Shown: piece after piece, positions 1 to 8,348 of the stretch
Numbering within the stretch: the stretch's first letter is position 1
Layout of the letters: every line of letters starts with the position of its first letter
DNA from: JBBRVW01 sp038246545
GTDB lineage: Bacteria; Actinomycetota; Actinomycetes; JACCUZ01
Reading direction: 5' to 3'
DNA length: 64,000 nt
NCBI GenBank assembly: GCA_038246545.1
Contig: JBBRVW010000007.1
Coordinates: 60,075 to 124,074 of the forward strand
Made by a program: the position numbers and the translations under genes
The notes under the pieces: generated by a model
What the model was told of the DNA's origin: nothing
The model's input: only the letters and a program-made list of their open reading frames with translations
Databases searched by the model: none

Positions 1-403
1 CTCGCAGCGCGCGCACCACGGGCGCCAGCGGCCGCTGGCGGGCGCGCGGGTCGCCGTCGAAGGTGACGTCCCCCTGCGCGAAGCAGGCGAGCGGGGGCAG
101 GAACCGCATCACGGTCCCGGCGTTGCCGACGTCGACGGTGGCCGGGCCGGTCATCGGGTGCGGCGTGACCAGCCAGTCGCCGTTCCGCTCGTCCACCTCG
201 ATGCCGAGGGAACGCAGCCCGCCCGCCATCAGTGCGGTGTCGCGGCTGACCAGCGGCTGGACGAGCGTGGTGGGCGTCCGGGCGATCGCCGCCAGCACCA
301 GGGCGCGGTTCGTCTGCGACTTCGACCCGGGCAGGCGCACGGTTGCCCGCACCGGGCTCCCCGCCTGGGGCGCCGGCCACGCGGCGGTGGTCGGCCCCGT
401 CAT
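1..403 (-). CDS. aroA: 3-phosphoshikimate 1-carboxyvinyltransferase (EPSP synthase), N-terminal part
   Basis: This is the N-terminal third of EPSP synthase, which joins phosphoenolpyruvate to shikimate 3-phosphate in aromatic amino acid biosynthesis. The gene runs leftward off the window edge, so about 134 of the usual ~430 residues are visible. The N-terminus carries the family substrate-binding stretch GSKSQTNRALVLAA at about residues 25-38 and the GNAGTVMRFLPPLA motif near residue 93. The ATG at 401-403 is the first good start. It is a divergent neighbour of the sigR block, the usual actinobacterial arrangement. There is no sign of damage in the part seen. Confidence 0.95.
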   Translation of the reverse strand, partial: MTGPTTAAWPAPQAGSPVRATVRLPGSKSQTNRALVLAAIARTPTTLVQPLVSRDTALMAGGLRSLGIEVDERNGDWLVTPHPMTGPATVDVGNAGTVMRFLPPLACFAQGDVTFDGDPRARQRPLAPVVRALR

Positions 404-461
404 CCGTCGGTCACGGGCCGGAGACTAGTGCGGCGCGGGCGGCAGGGCGCGCGGATCGCCG

Positions 462-989
462 TCAGCCGGGCAGCTTGGCGCGGGCGGTCCGCGCGGCCAG
501 CTTCGCCTCGCGACGGGCAGTGCGCGTGGTGCGTCCGGTGCCGACGGCCGCGTGGTGCGCGGCGTGCTGGGCGCGCCAGGCAAGACCGGGGCGGCCCTCG
601 GTGTCCACGGCGGCGAGCATCAGGCCGCCGAGCATGCTGAGGTTCTTGAAGAAGTGCATCCGCTGCTGCTTCCGGCGGGTCTCGTCCTGCTCCTCCCAGA
701 ACCGGTGTCCGGCCAGCGTGGTCGGCACCAGGCTGCCGGCCAGCACGGCTGACGACAGCCTCGGAAGGTGCCCGGTCGCCAGCATCAGCCCGGCGGCGAC
801 CTGGGCCGCGCCGTTGATCTTGACCAGTGCCTCGGTGTCCTCGGGGAGGTACGGCAGCTTCGCGGCGATGCGCGGCGCGACCGGATCGGCGACCGGCACT
901 TTCGGCGCCGGGTTGCGGATCGAGTCGAGGCCGCCGGTGACGAACATGGAGGCGAGCAGGGGGCGGGCGAGCCGGCGTACGAGAGTCAT
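462..989 (-). CDS. DoxX family membrane protein
   Basis: This predicted 175-residue inner-membrane protein begins MTLVRRLARPLLASMFVTGG, the hallmark start of DoxX/YphA-type proteins, with four hydrophobic segments followed by a basic Lys/Arg/Ala-rich tail (about residues 140-175). DoxX relatives are small four-helix membrane proteins; in mycobacteria one takes part in an oxidant-resistance complex with superoxide dismutase. I infer a redox or stress role here only because it sits between aroA and the sigR locus. The ATG at 987-989 is preferred because the reading frame upstream of it overlaps the divergent SRAP gene. It lies 58 bases upstream of aroA in the same direction and may be co-transcribed with it. 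Confidence 0.85.
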   Translation of the reverse strand: MTLVRRLARPLLASMFVTGGLDSIRNPAPKVPVADPVAPRIAAKLPYLPEDTEALVKINGAAQVAAGLMLATGHLPRLSSAVLAGSLVPTTLAGHRFWEEQDETRRKQQRMHFFKNLSMLGGLMLAAVDTEGRPGLAWRAQHAAHHAAVGTGRTTRTARREAKLAARTARAKLPG

Positions 990-1068
990 GCCCCCGCCCT
1001 TGCCCGGAGCCTGCCGGGTCAACCGTGCCGCCGGTCGTCGTGCGGGCCCGCGTGGCAGGGTGGACGCC

Positions 1069-1839
<771 letters not shown>

Positions 1840-1862
1840 GCGGGCGACCGGAAGGGGTCTCG

Positions 1863-2492
1863 GTGCAGCTGGTCGCGACACCGCTGGGGGACGCCCGGAC
1901 CCGTACCACCGACGCGGAGCACCAGGTCGGCACCCTCGTGCTCGGCCACGGCGCGGGTGGTGGGGTCGGCACGGCCGATCTCGGCGCGCTCGCCGGCCGG
2001 CTGCCGCCCCTCGGCCTGACGGTGGTGCTGGTGGACCAGCCCTGGGTGGTGGCCGGGCGCAAGGTGGCCGCGCCGCCACCGTCCCTGGACCGCGGCTGGC
2101 TCGCGGTGCTCGAGGCGCTCGACGTCCGGGGTCCGCTGCTGGTGGGCGGCCGGTCGGCCGGGGCGCGGGTGGCCTGCCGCACGGCCGAGGCTGTCGGTGC
2201 AGCCGGTGTGCTGGCGATGGCATTTCCGCTGCACCCGCCCGCGGAGCGGCCGAGCCGCCTGCCCGAGCTGGACCTGCCCGCCCCCGCGGGCATCTCGGTG
2301 CTTGTTCTCCAGGGCACCCGGGACTCCTTCGGCGGCCCGGCCGACATCCCGGCCGCGCCGGGCCGGCTGGTGGTCCCGGTCGAGGGCGGCGACCACTCGT
2401 TCCGCGTCCTCGCGGGCGGCGACCGGGCGGCCGTGCTGACCCGGCTGGTCGACACGACGGCCGCCTGGGCCGGCGCGCTCTGCGCCCCCTGA
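1863..2492 (+). CDS. alpha/beta hydrolase (KAT III/Tex30-like family)
   Basis: This 209-residue protein has an alpha/beta-hydrolase core: an early GHGAGGG oxyanion-type turn (about residues 28-34), a GGRSAGARVA nucleophile elbow with Ser near 98, and a late GGDHSF with the probable catalytic His. The layout matches the small KAT III/Tex30-like branch, whose substrates are mostly unknown. It starts with GTG behind a GAAGGGG ribosome site and follows the SRAP gene closely, so the two probably form one transcript that ends just before the sigR promoter. The substrate cannot be told from sequence. Confidence 0.85.
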   Translation: MQLVATPLGDARTRTTDAEHQVGTLVLGHGAGGGVGTADLGALAGRLPPLGLTVVLVDQPWVVAGRKVAAPPPSLDRGWLAVLEALDVRGPLLVGGRSAGARVACRTAEAVGAAGVLAMAFPLHPPAERPSRLPELDLPAPAGISVLVLQGTRDSFGGPADIPAAPGRLVVPVEGGDHSFRVLAGGDRAAVLTRLVDTTAAWAGALCAP

Positions 2493-2528
2493 CCTCCGCT
2501 CCACGGTTTCGCTCACTGGTGGGGAGCG

Positions 2529-2555
2529 GGGAATCCTGGTGGGGCGCCGCAGGTT
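2529..2555 (+). promoter_or_regulatory. SigR-dependent autoregulatory promoter of sigR
   Basis: GGGAAT at 2529-2534 and GTT at 2553-2555 are separated by exactly 18 bases, a perfect match to the SigR/SigH consensus GGGAAT-N18-GTT. The predicted start of transcription (about 2562-2565) falls on the ATG at 2565, which is in frame with sigR. A transcript from here would therefore be leaderless or nearly so and encode a longer SigR form. No second promoter for the shorter form was recognised. Confidence 0.85.
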
Positions 2556-2669
2556 GGCACTGACATGTCCGCCCTCGCGCCCTCACGGCGCCGCACAGAT
2601 CTCGACGTGCGTGGCTGGCCGGAATGGCCCGGCTCGGCCGGCTCCTCCAGCGGGATACCATCGAGCACG

Positions 2670-3290
2670 ATGACCCAGCCCCTCGCAGAGACCGTCGACG
2701 AGCGCAACGCACGCTTCGAGCGTGACGCGATGCAGTATCTCGACCAGCTCTACTCCGCCGCCCTGCGCATGACGCGCAACCCGGCCGACGCCGAGGACCT
2801 CGTGCAGGAGACCTACGCCAAGGCGTACGCGTCCTTCCACCAGTTCCAGGACGGCACGAACCTCAAGGCCTGGCTCTACCGCATCCTGACCAACACCTTC
2901 ATCAACATCTACCGCAAGGCGCAGCGCCAGCCGAAGCAGGCCGGGACCGAGACGGTCGAGGACTGGCAGCTGGCGCAGGCCGAGTCGCACATGTCGACCG
3001 GGCTGAAGTCCGCCGAAGCCGAGGCGCTCGACCACCTGCCCGACTCCGACGTGAAGCAGGCGCTGCAGGACATCCCCGAGGACTTCCGGATCGCGGTCTA
3101 CCTCGCCGACGTCGAGGGCTTTGCCTACAAGGAGATCGCCGAGATCATGGGTACGCCGATCGGCACCGTCATGTCCCGGTTGCACCGCGGACGCCGGCAG
3201 CTGCGCGCCCTGCTCGAGGACTACGCGCGCGAGCGAGGTCTGGTGCCGGCCGGCGCGACAGGCGGGGGAGAGGGAGGTGAGCAGTCATGA
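2670..3290 (+). CDS. sigR: ECF RNA polymerase sigma factor SigR (thiol-oxidative stress)
   Basis: This is a 206-residue group 4 sigma factor of the SigR/SigH type, which directs transcription of thioredoxin and other disulfide-stress genes. Region 2 (PADAEDLVQETYAKAYASFHQF, about residues 35-60) and region 4 (DVEGFAYKEIAEIMGTPIGTVMSRLHRGR, about residues 150-180) are both complete. ATG 2670 gives the conventional start MTQPLAE. The frame stays open upstream to ATG 2565, adding 35 residues, and that upstream start lies at the predicted SigR-driven transcription start. A short constitutive and a long inducible form are therefore likely, as known for Streptomyces SigR. The gene overlaps rsrA by 4 bases. 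Confidence 0.97.
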   Translation: MTQPLAETVDERNARFERDAMQYLDQLYSAALRMTRNPADAEDLVQETYAKAYASFHQFQDGTNLKAWLYRILTNTFINIYRKAQRQPKQAGTETVEDWQLAQAESHMSTGLKSAEAEALDHLPDSDVKQALQDIPEDFRIAVYLADVEGFAYKEIAEIMGTPIGTVMSRLHRGRRQLRALLEDYARERGLVPAGATGGGEGGEQS

Positions 3291-3559
3291 GCTGTGGCAA
3301 CCCGCACGAGACCTCGTGCGCCGAGGTGCTGGACCGCGTCTACGAGTTCATCGACGGTGAGATCACCGACGCCGACAAGCGGCACGCGATCAAGCACCAC
3401 CTGGACGAGTGCTCGCCCTGCCTGGCCGAGTTCGGGCTCGAGGAGCAGGTGAAGGCGATCGTCAAGCGTTCGTGCTCCGACCCGGCTCCCGACGAGCTGC
3501 GGACGAAGGTCCTGCAGCGCATCGCTGCCGCCCGCGACGGGCTGCGTTCCGAGATCTGA
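3287..3559 (+). CDS. rsrA: redox-sensing zinc-binding anti-sigma factor RsrA
   Basis: This 90-residue zinc-associated anti-sigma factor should hold SigR inactive until oxidation forms a disulfide and releases zinc. The ZAS signature is intact: His38-x3-Cys42-x2-Cys45, with further cysteines at 3, 11 and 63. Cys11 and Cys45 (with Cys42) match the zinc and redox positions of Streptomyces RsrA. Its ATG overlaps the sigR stop in an ATGA, so translation is coupled and the two proteins are made in balance. A SigR promoter upstream closes the usual feedback loop. Confidence 0.96.
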   Translation: MSCGNPHETSCAEVLDRVYEFIDGEITDADKRHAIKHHLDECSPCLAEFGLEEQVKAIVKRSCSDPAPDELRTKVLQRIAAARDGLRSEI

Positions 3560-3591
3560 CCGGCTCCGGACCCGGGTCCCGGAACGACAGC

Positions 3592-3620
3592 GGCCCGGTC
3601 GCCGTGAGGCGGACCGGGCC
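3592..3620. terminator. bidirectional hairpin between rsrA and bL37
   Basis: GGCCCGGTC at 3592-3600 pairs with GACCGGGCC at 3612-3620. Three further pairs (GCC with GGC) extend the stem across a single bulged G and leave a GTGA loop. It lies 32 bases after the rsrA stop and 18 bases beyond the stop of the convergent bL37 gene, so it can serve both. There is no T-run, as is common in high-GC actinomycetes. Confidence 0.6.
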
Positions 3621-3637
3621 GGTCGACGTGCTGCGGC

Positions 3638-3712
3638 TCAGCTGTTGGGGCGCTTGCCGTGGTTGGCCTTGTTTTTCTTGCGGGCCTTCTTCTTGCGGGA
3701 CTTCTTCGCCAT
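3638..3712 (-). CDS. 50S ribosomal protein bL37
   Basis: This 24-residue, extremely basic protein (it begins MAKKSRKKKARKK and ends HGKRPNS) matches bL37, a small subunit specific to actinobacterial large ribosomal subunits that is easily missed by gene finders. A GGGAGA ribosome site lies 7 bases before the ATG. Its place next to the sigR-rsrA type locus agrees with other actinomycetes. It is transcribed toward rsrA, with a shared hairpin between the two. Confidence 0.9.
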   Translation of the reverse strand: MAKKSRKKKARKKNKANHGKRPNS

Positions 3713-3860
3713 CTGATGTCTCCCGGGGGTCGAGCTTCCGGGTCCATCCTCCCACGGCGGGTAGGGGCCGCCCGCCACGCACCCCGGCCCCCCCGACCTC
3801 GGCCGCCCGCCCACCGACCTATGACCGACCATCGAGCTGCACCGACGAGCAGGAGAACCC

Positions 3861-4910
3861 GTGCGCGCCACCCTCATCCATGCCCCCCGCGACATCCGCG
3901 TCGAGGACGTGCCCGACCCTTCCGTGCAGCGGCCGACGGACGCCGTCGTGCGGGTCGTTGCCTCCTGCGTCTGCGGCTCCGACCTGTGGCCCTACCGGGG
4001 CGTGGCCGAGACCACCGAGCCGCACCGGATCGGCCACGAGTTCGTGGGTGTCGTCGAGGAGCTCGGGTCCGGCGTCGCGACGCTGAAGGTCGGCGACTTC
4101 GTCATCGCGCCGTTCGCGCTGTCGGACGGCACCTGCGTGCACTGCCGCAACGGCGTGCACACGTCGTGCGAGCACGGTGCCTGGTGGGGCGGCGAGGACT
4201 CGGAGGGCCTGATGGTCGACGGCGGCCAGGGTGAGGCCGTCCGCGTCCCGATGGCTGACGGCACGCTGGTCGCGACTCCCGAGATGCCGGACGACTCGAT
4301 GCTGGCGAGCCTGCTCACGCTGTCCGACGTGATGGGCACCGGTCACCACGCCGCGCTCTCGGCCGGCGTCGGCAAGGGCGCAACCGTCGTGGTCGTGGGC
4401 GATGGTGCGGTCGGCCAGTGCGCCGTCCTCGCAGCCCGGCGCCTCGGTGCCGAGCGGGTCATCGCGATGTCGCGGCACGCCGACCGTCAGGAGCTCGCGC
4501 GGACGTTCGGTGCCACCGACGTCGTCGCGGAGCGCGGCGACGAGGGCGTGGCGAAGGTCACCGAGCTGCTCGGCGGCATCGGTGCGGACGCGGTGCTCGA
4601 GTGCGTCGGGACCAAGGAGTCCATGCAGCAGGCGATCGACGCGGCGCGCCCCGGCGGCCGGGTGGGCTACGTCGGGGTACCGGCAGGTGGCGCCGAGCTC
4701 CCGATCCAGCAGCTGTTCGGGTCCAACGTGTCGGTCGGGGGCGGGGTGGCACCGGTGCGCGGCTACCTCCCCGAGCTGCTGACCGACGTGCTGTCCGGTG
4801 CGATCGACCCCGGCCGGGTCTTCGACCTGGTGCTGCCGCTCGACCAGGCGCCTGAGGCGTACGCCGCCATGGACGAGCGTCGCTCGATCAAGACCATGCT
4901 GCGTCCGTAG
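3861..4910 (+). CDS. zinc-dependent alcohol dehydrogenase (MDR superfamily)
   Basis: This 349-residue medium-chain dehydrogenase should oxidise an alcohol, or reduce an aldehyde, with NAD(P). Catalytic zinc ligands are visible at Cys38 (CGSD) and His59-Glu60 (GHE), and the cofactor-binding VVGDGAVGQ lies near residue 168. The structural-zinc loop has Cys92, Cys95 and Cys103, but the first of the usual four cysteines is Asp89, as in a recognisable subgroup of this family. It starts with GTG behind AGGAG. It stands alone, and the two genes downstream run the other way. The substrate is unknown. Confidence 0.9.
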   Translation: MRATLIHAPRDIRVEDVPDPSVQRPTDAVVRVVASCVCGSDLWPYRGVAETTEPHRIGHEFVGVVEELGSGVATLKVGDFVIAPFALSDGTCVHCRNGVHTSCEHGAWWGGEDSEGLMVDGGQGEAVRVPMADGTLVATPEMPDDSMLASLLTLSDVMGTGHHAALSAGVGKGATVVVVGDGAVGQCAVLAARRLGAERVIAMSRHADRQELARTFGATDVVAERGDEGVAKVTELLGGIGADAVLECVGTKESMQQAIDAARPGGRVGYVGVPAGGAELPIQQLFGSNVSVGGGVAPVRGYLPELLTDVLSGAIDPGRVFDLVLPLDQAPEAYAAMDERRSIKTMLRP

Positions 4911-4937
4911 CTGCGGCTGGGACGGTCCTGGACGGTC

Positions 4938-5645
4938 CTAGCCCGCGAGCTGGCGGTTGAGCGCGGCGAGCACGGACCGCGCGACCGCGTCGGCCTCGTC
5001 ACTGCGGACCGCGGCAGAGCCGGTGAGCACCTGCTCGCCGGTACGCGGGACGACCATCGTGAGGACGGTGAGCGCCACCTCGCGGCTCCCGGTGGCCAGG
5101 ATCGTCGACGACTCGACCTCGCACGCCTGACCCAGCAGCTCGGCCACCGCGTCCAGGGTGGCGACCGCCACCAGGCGCGCTCGGTGGCTCGCCCCGGCGG
5201 GCCCCTGGCTGTTGCCCTCGAACAGCTGGTCGCCCGCGGCCAGCGTCACCGAGGCCTCGGTCTCGCCGTTGCCGCTGCGCACCATGATCGCGGCGATCGC
5301 GGGCCGCACCACGCCGTCGATCACGTCGGCGTCGAGTCCCTCGGTCTCCGCCTGGCCCGACTCCTCGGCGGCGGGCGCCGGCGGCGCCGCGGGGGGGCCG
5401 GTGCGCACCTCGTCGTCGCCCATCTGCACGACCGACACGATCCGGTGGTCGATGTCGATGTCGTAGCGCGCCATCGCGAGCGACTGCACGTCGCGCACCA
5501 CCTGCTTGGCCGCCTTGCCCGGGTCCGCGAGCACGTGGACCTCGGTCGGCACGGCGTCCGGGCCGGTGACGACGCTGGCCGCGCGCACGCCCTGGATGTG
5601 GCGCAACGCGTCCTCGAGCTCGGGCAGCAGGCGCAGCGTGGGCAT
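4938..5645 (-). CDS. conserved hypothetical protein
   Basis: I do not recognise this 235-residue protein with confidence. The first ~75 residues (MPTLRLLPELEDALRHIQGV...) look like a compact alpha-beta domain ending in DIDIDHRIVSVVQMG. A Pro/Ala-rich linker follows (about residues 83-97), then a second domain of about 130 residues with alternating beta and alpha segments. No signal peptide or membrane helix is seen, so it should be cytoplasmic. It lies 68 bases downstream of another uncharacterised gene on the same strand, and the pair faces away from the tandem HD-GYP genes. Confidence 0.75.
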   Translation of the reverse strand: MPTLRLLPELEDALRHIQGVRAASVVTGPDAVPTEVHVLADPGKAAKQVVRDVQSLAMARYDIDIDHRIVSVVQMGDDEVRTGPPAAPPAPAAEESGQAETEGLDADVIDGVVRPAIAAIMVRSGNGETEASVTLAAGDQLFEGNSQGPAGASHRARLVAVATLDAVAELLGQACEVESSTILATGSREVALTVLTMVVPRTGEQVLTGSAAVRSDEADAVARSVLAALNRQLAG

Positions 5646-5713
5646 GAGCGGCGGGACTCCTCGGGGCGGGTGGTCGTCGGGGCGTGCGGCGGGGCGGGTG
5701 GCCCGTGGCCGGT

Positions 5714-6370
5714 CTACGGGACGGCATCCCGGAGGTCGGCCACGAACAGCCGCGGTGGCGGCCCCTCCAGGGTGCTCGGTCCCTGGCCCGCGACGGTTGA
5801 GGCGCGCCGCGGGTCACCCGGATCCGGGTCCGGCTGCTCGGCCTGCTGGGCGGCCGTCGCCGGTGGGCCGGGGGCCGGCTGCGGGCGCTCTGGCTGGCCG
5901 ATCCCGTCGGCCGGTCCCGGATCCGGTCGGCCGCCGCGCCAGAGATCCGGGCCGGTGCGGTGTTCGGTGCCCGCGGCCGGCCGGGCGGTCGCCGTGGCCC
6001 CGGGAAGGTCCATGACGTCCGGTTCCCCCTGGTCCGCGGCCCGGCCGGGCCGGTCGTCCCGCGGGACCTCGAGGCAGGCCGCCCGGAGCATCGCCCCTGA
6101 CCGGTCGACGTACGCCTGGGCCGACTGCCGCGATGCGTCCAGCGCTCCCAGGACGGCCGGCACGACCGCGCGCACGTGGTCGTCGACGCCGTGGACCGCG
6201 GCGCGCTGCCAGAACCGGAGTTGTTGGGCGGTGTGCCGGGAGACCTCGCCGGCGTCGACCGCAGCCGCAAGCTCGGCGTCGAAGCGGGCGGTGGCGGGGT
6301 CGGAGCGGGCGTCCAGCAGCCCGTCGACCAGCTCGGACCAGAGGGTGCCCCGCACCTCGTCCGCGGTCAC
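5714..6370 (-). CDS. hypothetical protein with helical head and disordered tail
   Basis: This 218-residue protein is not recognised. Residues 1-105 are helical (ELVDGLLDARSDPATARFDAELAAAVDAGEVS...), and residues 106-200 are rich in Pro, Gly, Asp and Arg and probably disordered. The C-terminus ends in a short conserved-looking PPPRLFVADLRDAVP. It has no signal peptide. It probably forms an operon with the gene just downstream. The low-complexity tail makes functional calls unsafe, but the codon pattern of the first half looks coding. Confidence 0.6.
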   Translation of the reverse strand: MTADEVRGTLWSELVDGLLDARSDPATARFDAELAAAVDAGEVSRHTAQQLRFWQRAAVHGVDDHVRAVVPAVLGALDASRQSAQAYVDRSGAMLRAACLEVPRDDRPGRAADQGEPDVMDLPGATATARPAAGTEHRTGPDLWRGGRPDPGPADGIGQPERPQPAPGPPATAAQQAEQPDPDPGDPRRASTVAGQGPSTLEGPPPRLFVADLRDAVP

Positions 6371-6842
6371 GCCATCCTCTGGTCCACGGCCGGAGCGTAA
6401 AGGAGTGACAGGCTCAGGCGGGGTCGGTTCCTCACGGAATGGTCAACGTGGAGCAAAGAAGTCACCCGTTGGCCTTCCTCGGTCACGGGTAGTCATTTCG
6501 GGCGAGATTGGTCCGACCTCTGTACACAAATGGGTCTAAGGCTTGACGCGAGGTTTACCCACACCCTTCACTGACAACGCGGACCAGCCGACATGTCTCC
6601 TGGGGGCGGGGACGATCGGCTCCCAGCACCTGCCTACTCGGGGGCCGTGACCACCGCGGGGCCTTGACAACTGCAGAGAGCGTGATCGGGATCGGCAGCA
6701 CAACCAGCCGATCAGCAGCAGCGTGCTTTTCTTCGACGCACCACCTGCACCAAGCACCACGGATTCGTCCTGAGCGGAGCGGATCATGCGCGGGCACATA
6801 GCGGAGCCCGTGACTTGAATCGCAAGGGGATGAGACCCACAC
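6371..6842. other. long intergenic/leader region before the HD-GYP genes
   Basis: I see no convincing protein in these 470 bases, which are lower in GC than the flanks. A TTGACA occurs at 6664-6669 without a clear -10. An inverted repeat GATCGGC (6689-6695) / GCCGATC (6706-6712) with a 10-base loop could fold in a leader RNA. Any promoter for the small reading frame at 6843 and the HD-GYP pair should be here. I could match no known riboswitch. Confidence 0.4.
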
Positions 6843-6905
6843 ATGAAGAAGATCGTGTCCGCTGTCGAGCAGTTCCTTCAGGCTGGCGCCAACTGGCGCT
6901 GGTAG
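6843..6905 (+). CDS. possible 20-residue peptide upstream of the HD-GYP genes
   Basis: A short frame encodes a cationic-amphipathic peptide beginning MKKIVSAVEQ and ending GANWRW. AAGGGGATGAG at 6824-6834 offers a ribosome site, 8 to 13 bases before the ATG. It ends 87 bases before the HD-GYP gene and points the same way. The MKK start, central Phe-Leu and double-Trp end resemble small signal, leader or toxin-like peptides, but I recognise no family. It could also be an untranslated leader that happens to be open. Confidence 0.4.
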   Translation: MKKIVSAVEQFLQAGANWRW

Positions 6906-6992
6906 CCGGGGACGCCCGAAAGCAAGACCCCTGCGCTGCCGATCCCCGTCACTCTCTCTGTCTTCCTCTGTCAGTCGCGAGACCGGAGCCGC

Positions 6993-8348
6993 ATGCCTCC
7001 TCTGCCTGCGAGGGCCTGGGCATTCATCGCCCTCGTCATTGGCGTCTCGGTGCCCCTGGTCGTGGGCGCCGTGATCTTCGGTGCGTCCACGTTCGCCTGG
7101 CCGGACCTGGTCATGCTCGCCCTGCTCTACATCGTCAGCGACTCCATCGGTGCGCGCGGCGCGCGGGACTCGATGACCATCGCTCTCGGATCGATCAGTG
7201 CGCTGGCATCGCTGCCCCTGCTGGGCGGTTACGGGACCGTGATCCTCGCGTGCAGCACCATTCTCGTGGTCGACTCCGAGCCGTGGGTCAAGCGCGTCTT
7301 CAACACCGCCCAGCTGGTTCTCGCCGCCGCAGGGGCGTCGTTGGTCTTCGCGGCGTTCGGGGGTCACCCGATCGGGATGCACAGCTTTCCCGCACTGCTG
7401 GTGCCCTTCGTCCTCGCGCTGGCCGCGCACTGCGTCGTCAACGGCCTGCTGGTCGCCGTTGTGGTGAACCTGGCCAACGGCGTCCCGTTCCGGACCATCG
7501 TCCAGGGGACAATGATCCGTTCGGTGCCTGGCTACGTCGGGTACGGCCTGTTCGGCCTTCTCCTGGCGGTCCTGTGGGATGACGACGGCGCCGGCCTGGG
7601 CTGGACTGCTGCGCTGCTGCTCCTGCTTCCGCTGTTCGTGGCCCGGTGGGCCTACGCCCAGTACGTCGAGGAGCAGCAGGCCTACGACCGCACGGTCCGC
7701 ACCCTCATGGCTGCCGTCGAGACCAAGGACGTCTACACCCGCGGTCACAGCGAGCGCGTCTCGGCCGCCTCCGTCCTGGTCGCCCGCGAGATCGGCATGC
7801 GTGAGGACCGGGTGTCCTCGCTCCGCTACGCCGGGATGCTGCACGACGTCGGCAAGCTGGGTGTCCCCACCCGGGTGCTGCAGAAGACCGGGCGGCTGAC
7901 CGACGACGAGTTCGCCGCCATCCAGCGGCACCCCATGCAGGGTCTCGAGATGGTCCGTGAGATCGAGTTCCTCGACGAGGCGCGGGCCGGGATCATGCAC
8001 CACCACGAGCGGCTCGACGGCCTCGGCTACCCGATGGGCCTCCGCGGTGACGCGATCCCCGAGTTCGCCCGGGTCATCGCGGTGGCCGACGCGTTCGACT
8101 CGATGACCACCACCCGCTCCTACCGCGGCGCCCGCAGCCTCGAGGAGGCCGTGGCCGAGCTGCGCCGCTGCGCCGGCAGCCAGTTCGACCCGCCGATGGT
8201 CGAGGCGCTGGTGGGTGCCCTCGAGGAGCACGGCTGGGAGCCGGAGACCACCCCGCTGTTCATCGTGCCGGACCCGGAGCTGGTCTTCGACCAGGACGGC
8301 AGCTCGTTCGACCACGACGACCCGCACTACCTCCAGGGGTCCCGGTGA
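6993..8348 (+). CDS. membrane-anchored HD-GYP domain protein (probable cyclic-di-GMP phosphodiesterase)
   Basis: This 451-residue protein has an N-terminal membrane module of about seven hydrophobic segments (residues 8-225) and a C-terminal HD-GYP domain. The metal and catalytic signatures are intact: GHSER near 248, His284-Asp285 followed by VGK, and HHExxDGxGYP at residues 337-347. The family hydrolyses cyclic-di-GMP, so this is a candidate membrane-controlled phosphodiesterase; the signal sensed by the membrane part is unknown. A GGAG site precedes the ATG. Its stop overlaps the next gene by 4 bases (GTGA), so the pair is translationally coupled. Confidence 0.92.
   Translation: MPPLPARAWAFIALVIGVSVPLVVGAVIFGASTFAWPDLVMLALLYIVSDSIGARGARDSMTIALGSISALASLPLLGGYGTVILACSTILVVDSEPWVKRVFNTAQLVLAAAGASLVFAAFGGHPIGMHSFPALLVPFVLALAAHCVVNGLLVAVVVNLANGVPFRTIVQGTMIRSVPGYVGYGLFGLLLAVLWDDDGAGLGWTAALLLLLPLFVARWAYAQYVEEQQAYDRTVRTLMAAVETKDVYTRGHSERVSAASVLVAREIGMREDRVSSLRYAGMLHDVGKLGVPTRVLQKTGRLTDDEFAAIQRHPMQGLEMVREIEFLDEARAGIMHHHERLDGLGYPMGLRGDAIPEFARVIAVADAFDSMTTTRSYRGARSLEEAVAELRRCAGSQFDPPMVEALVGALEEHGWEPETTPLFIVPDPELVFDQDGSSFDHDDPHYLQGSR

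Noticed and set aside
6536..6844. A 102-codon minus-strand frame in the long leader before the HD-GYP genes
   Set aside because: Low-complexity Arg/Ser/Gly sequence, no ribosome site, overlaps the small plus-strand frame and the hairpin; no protein-like pattern.
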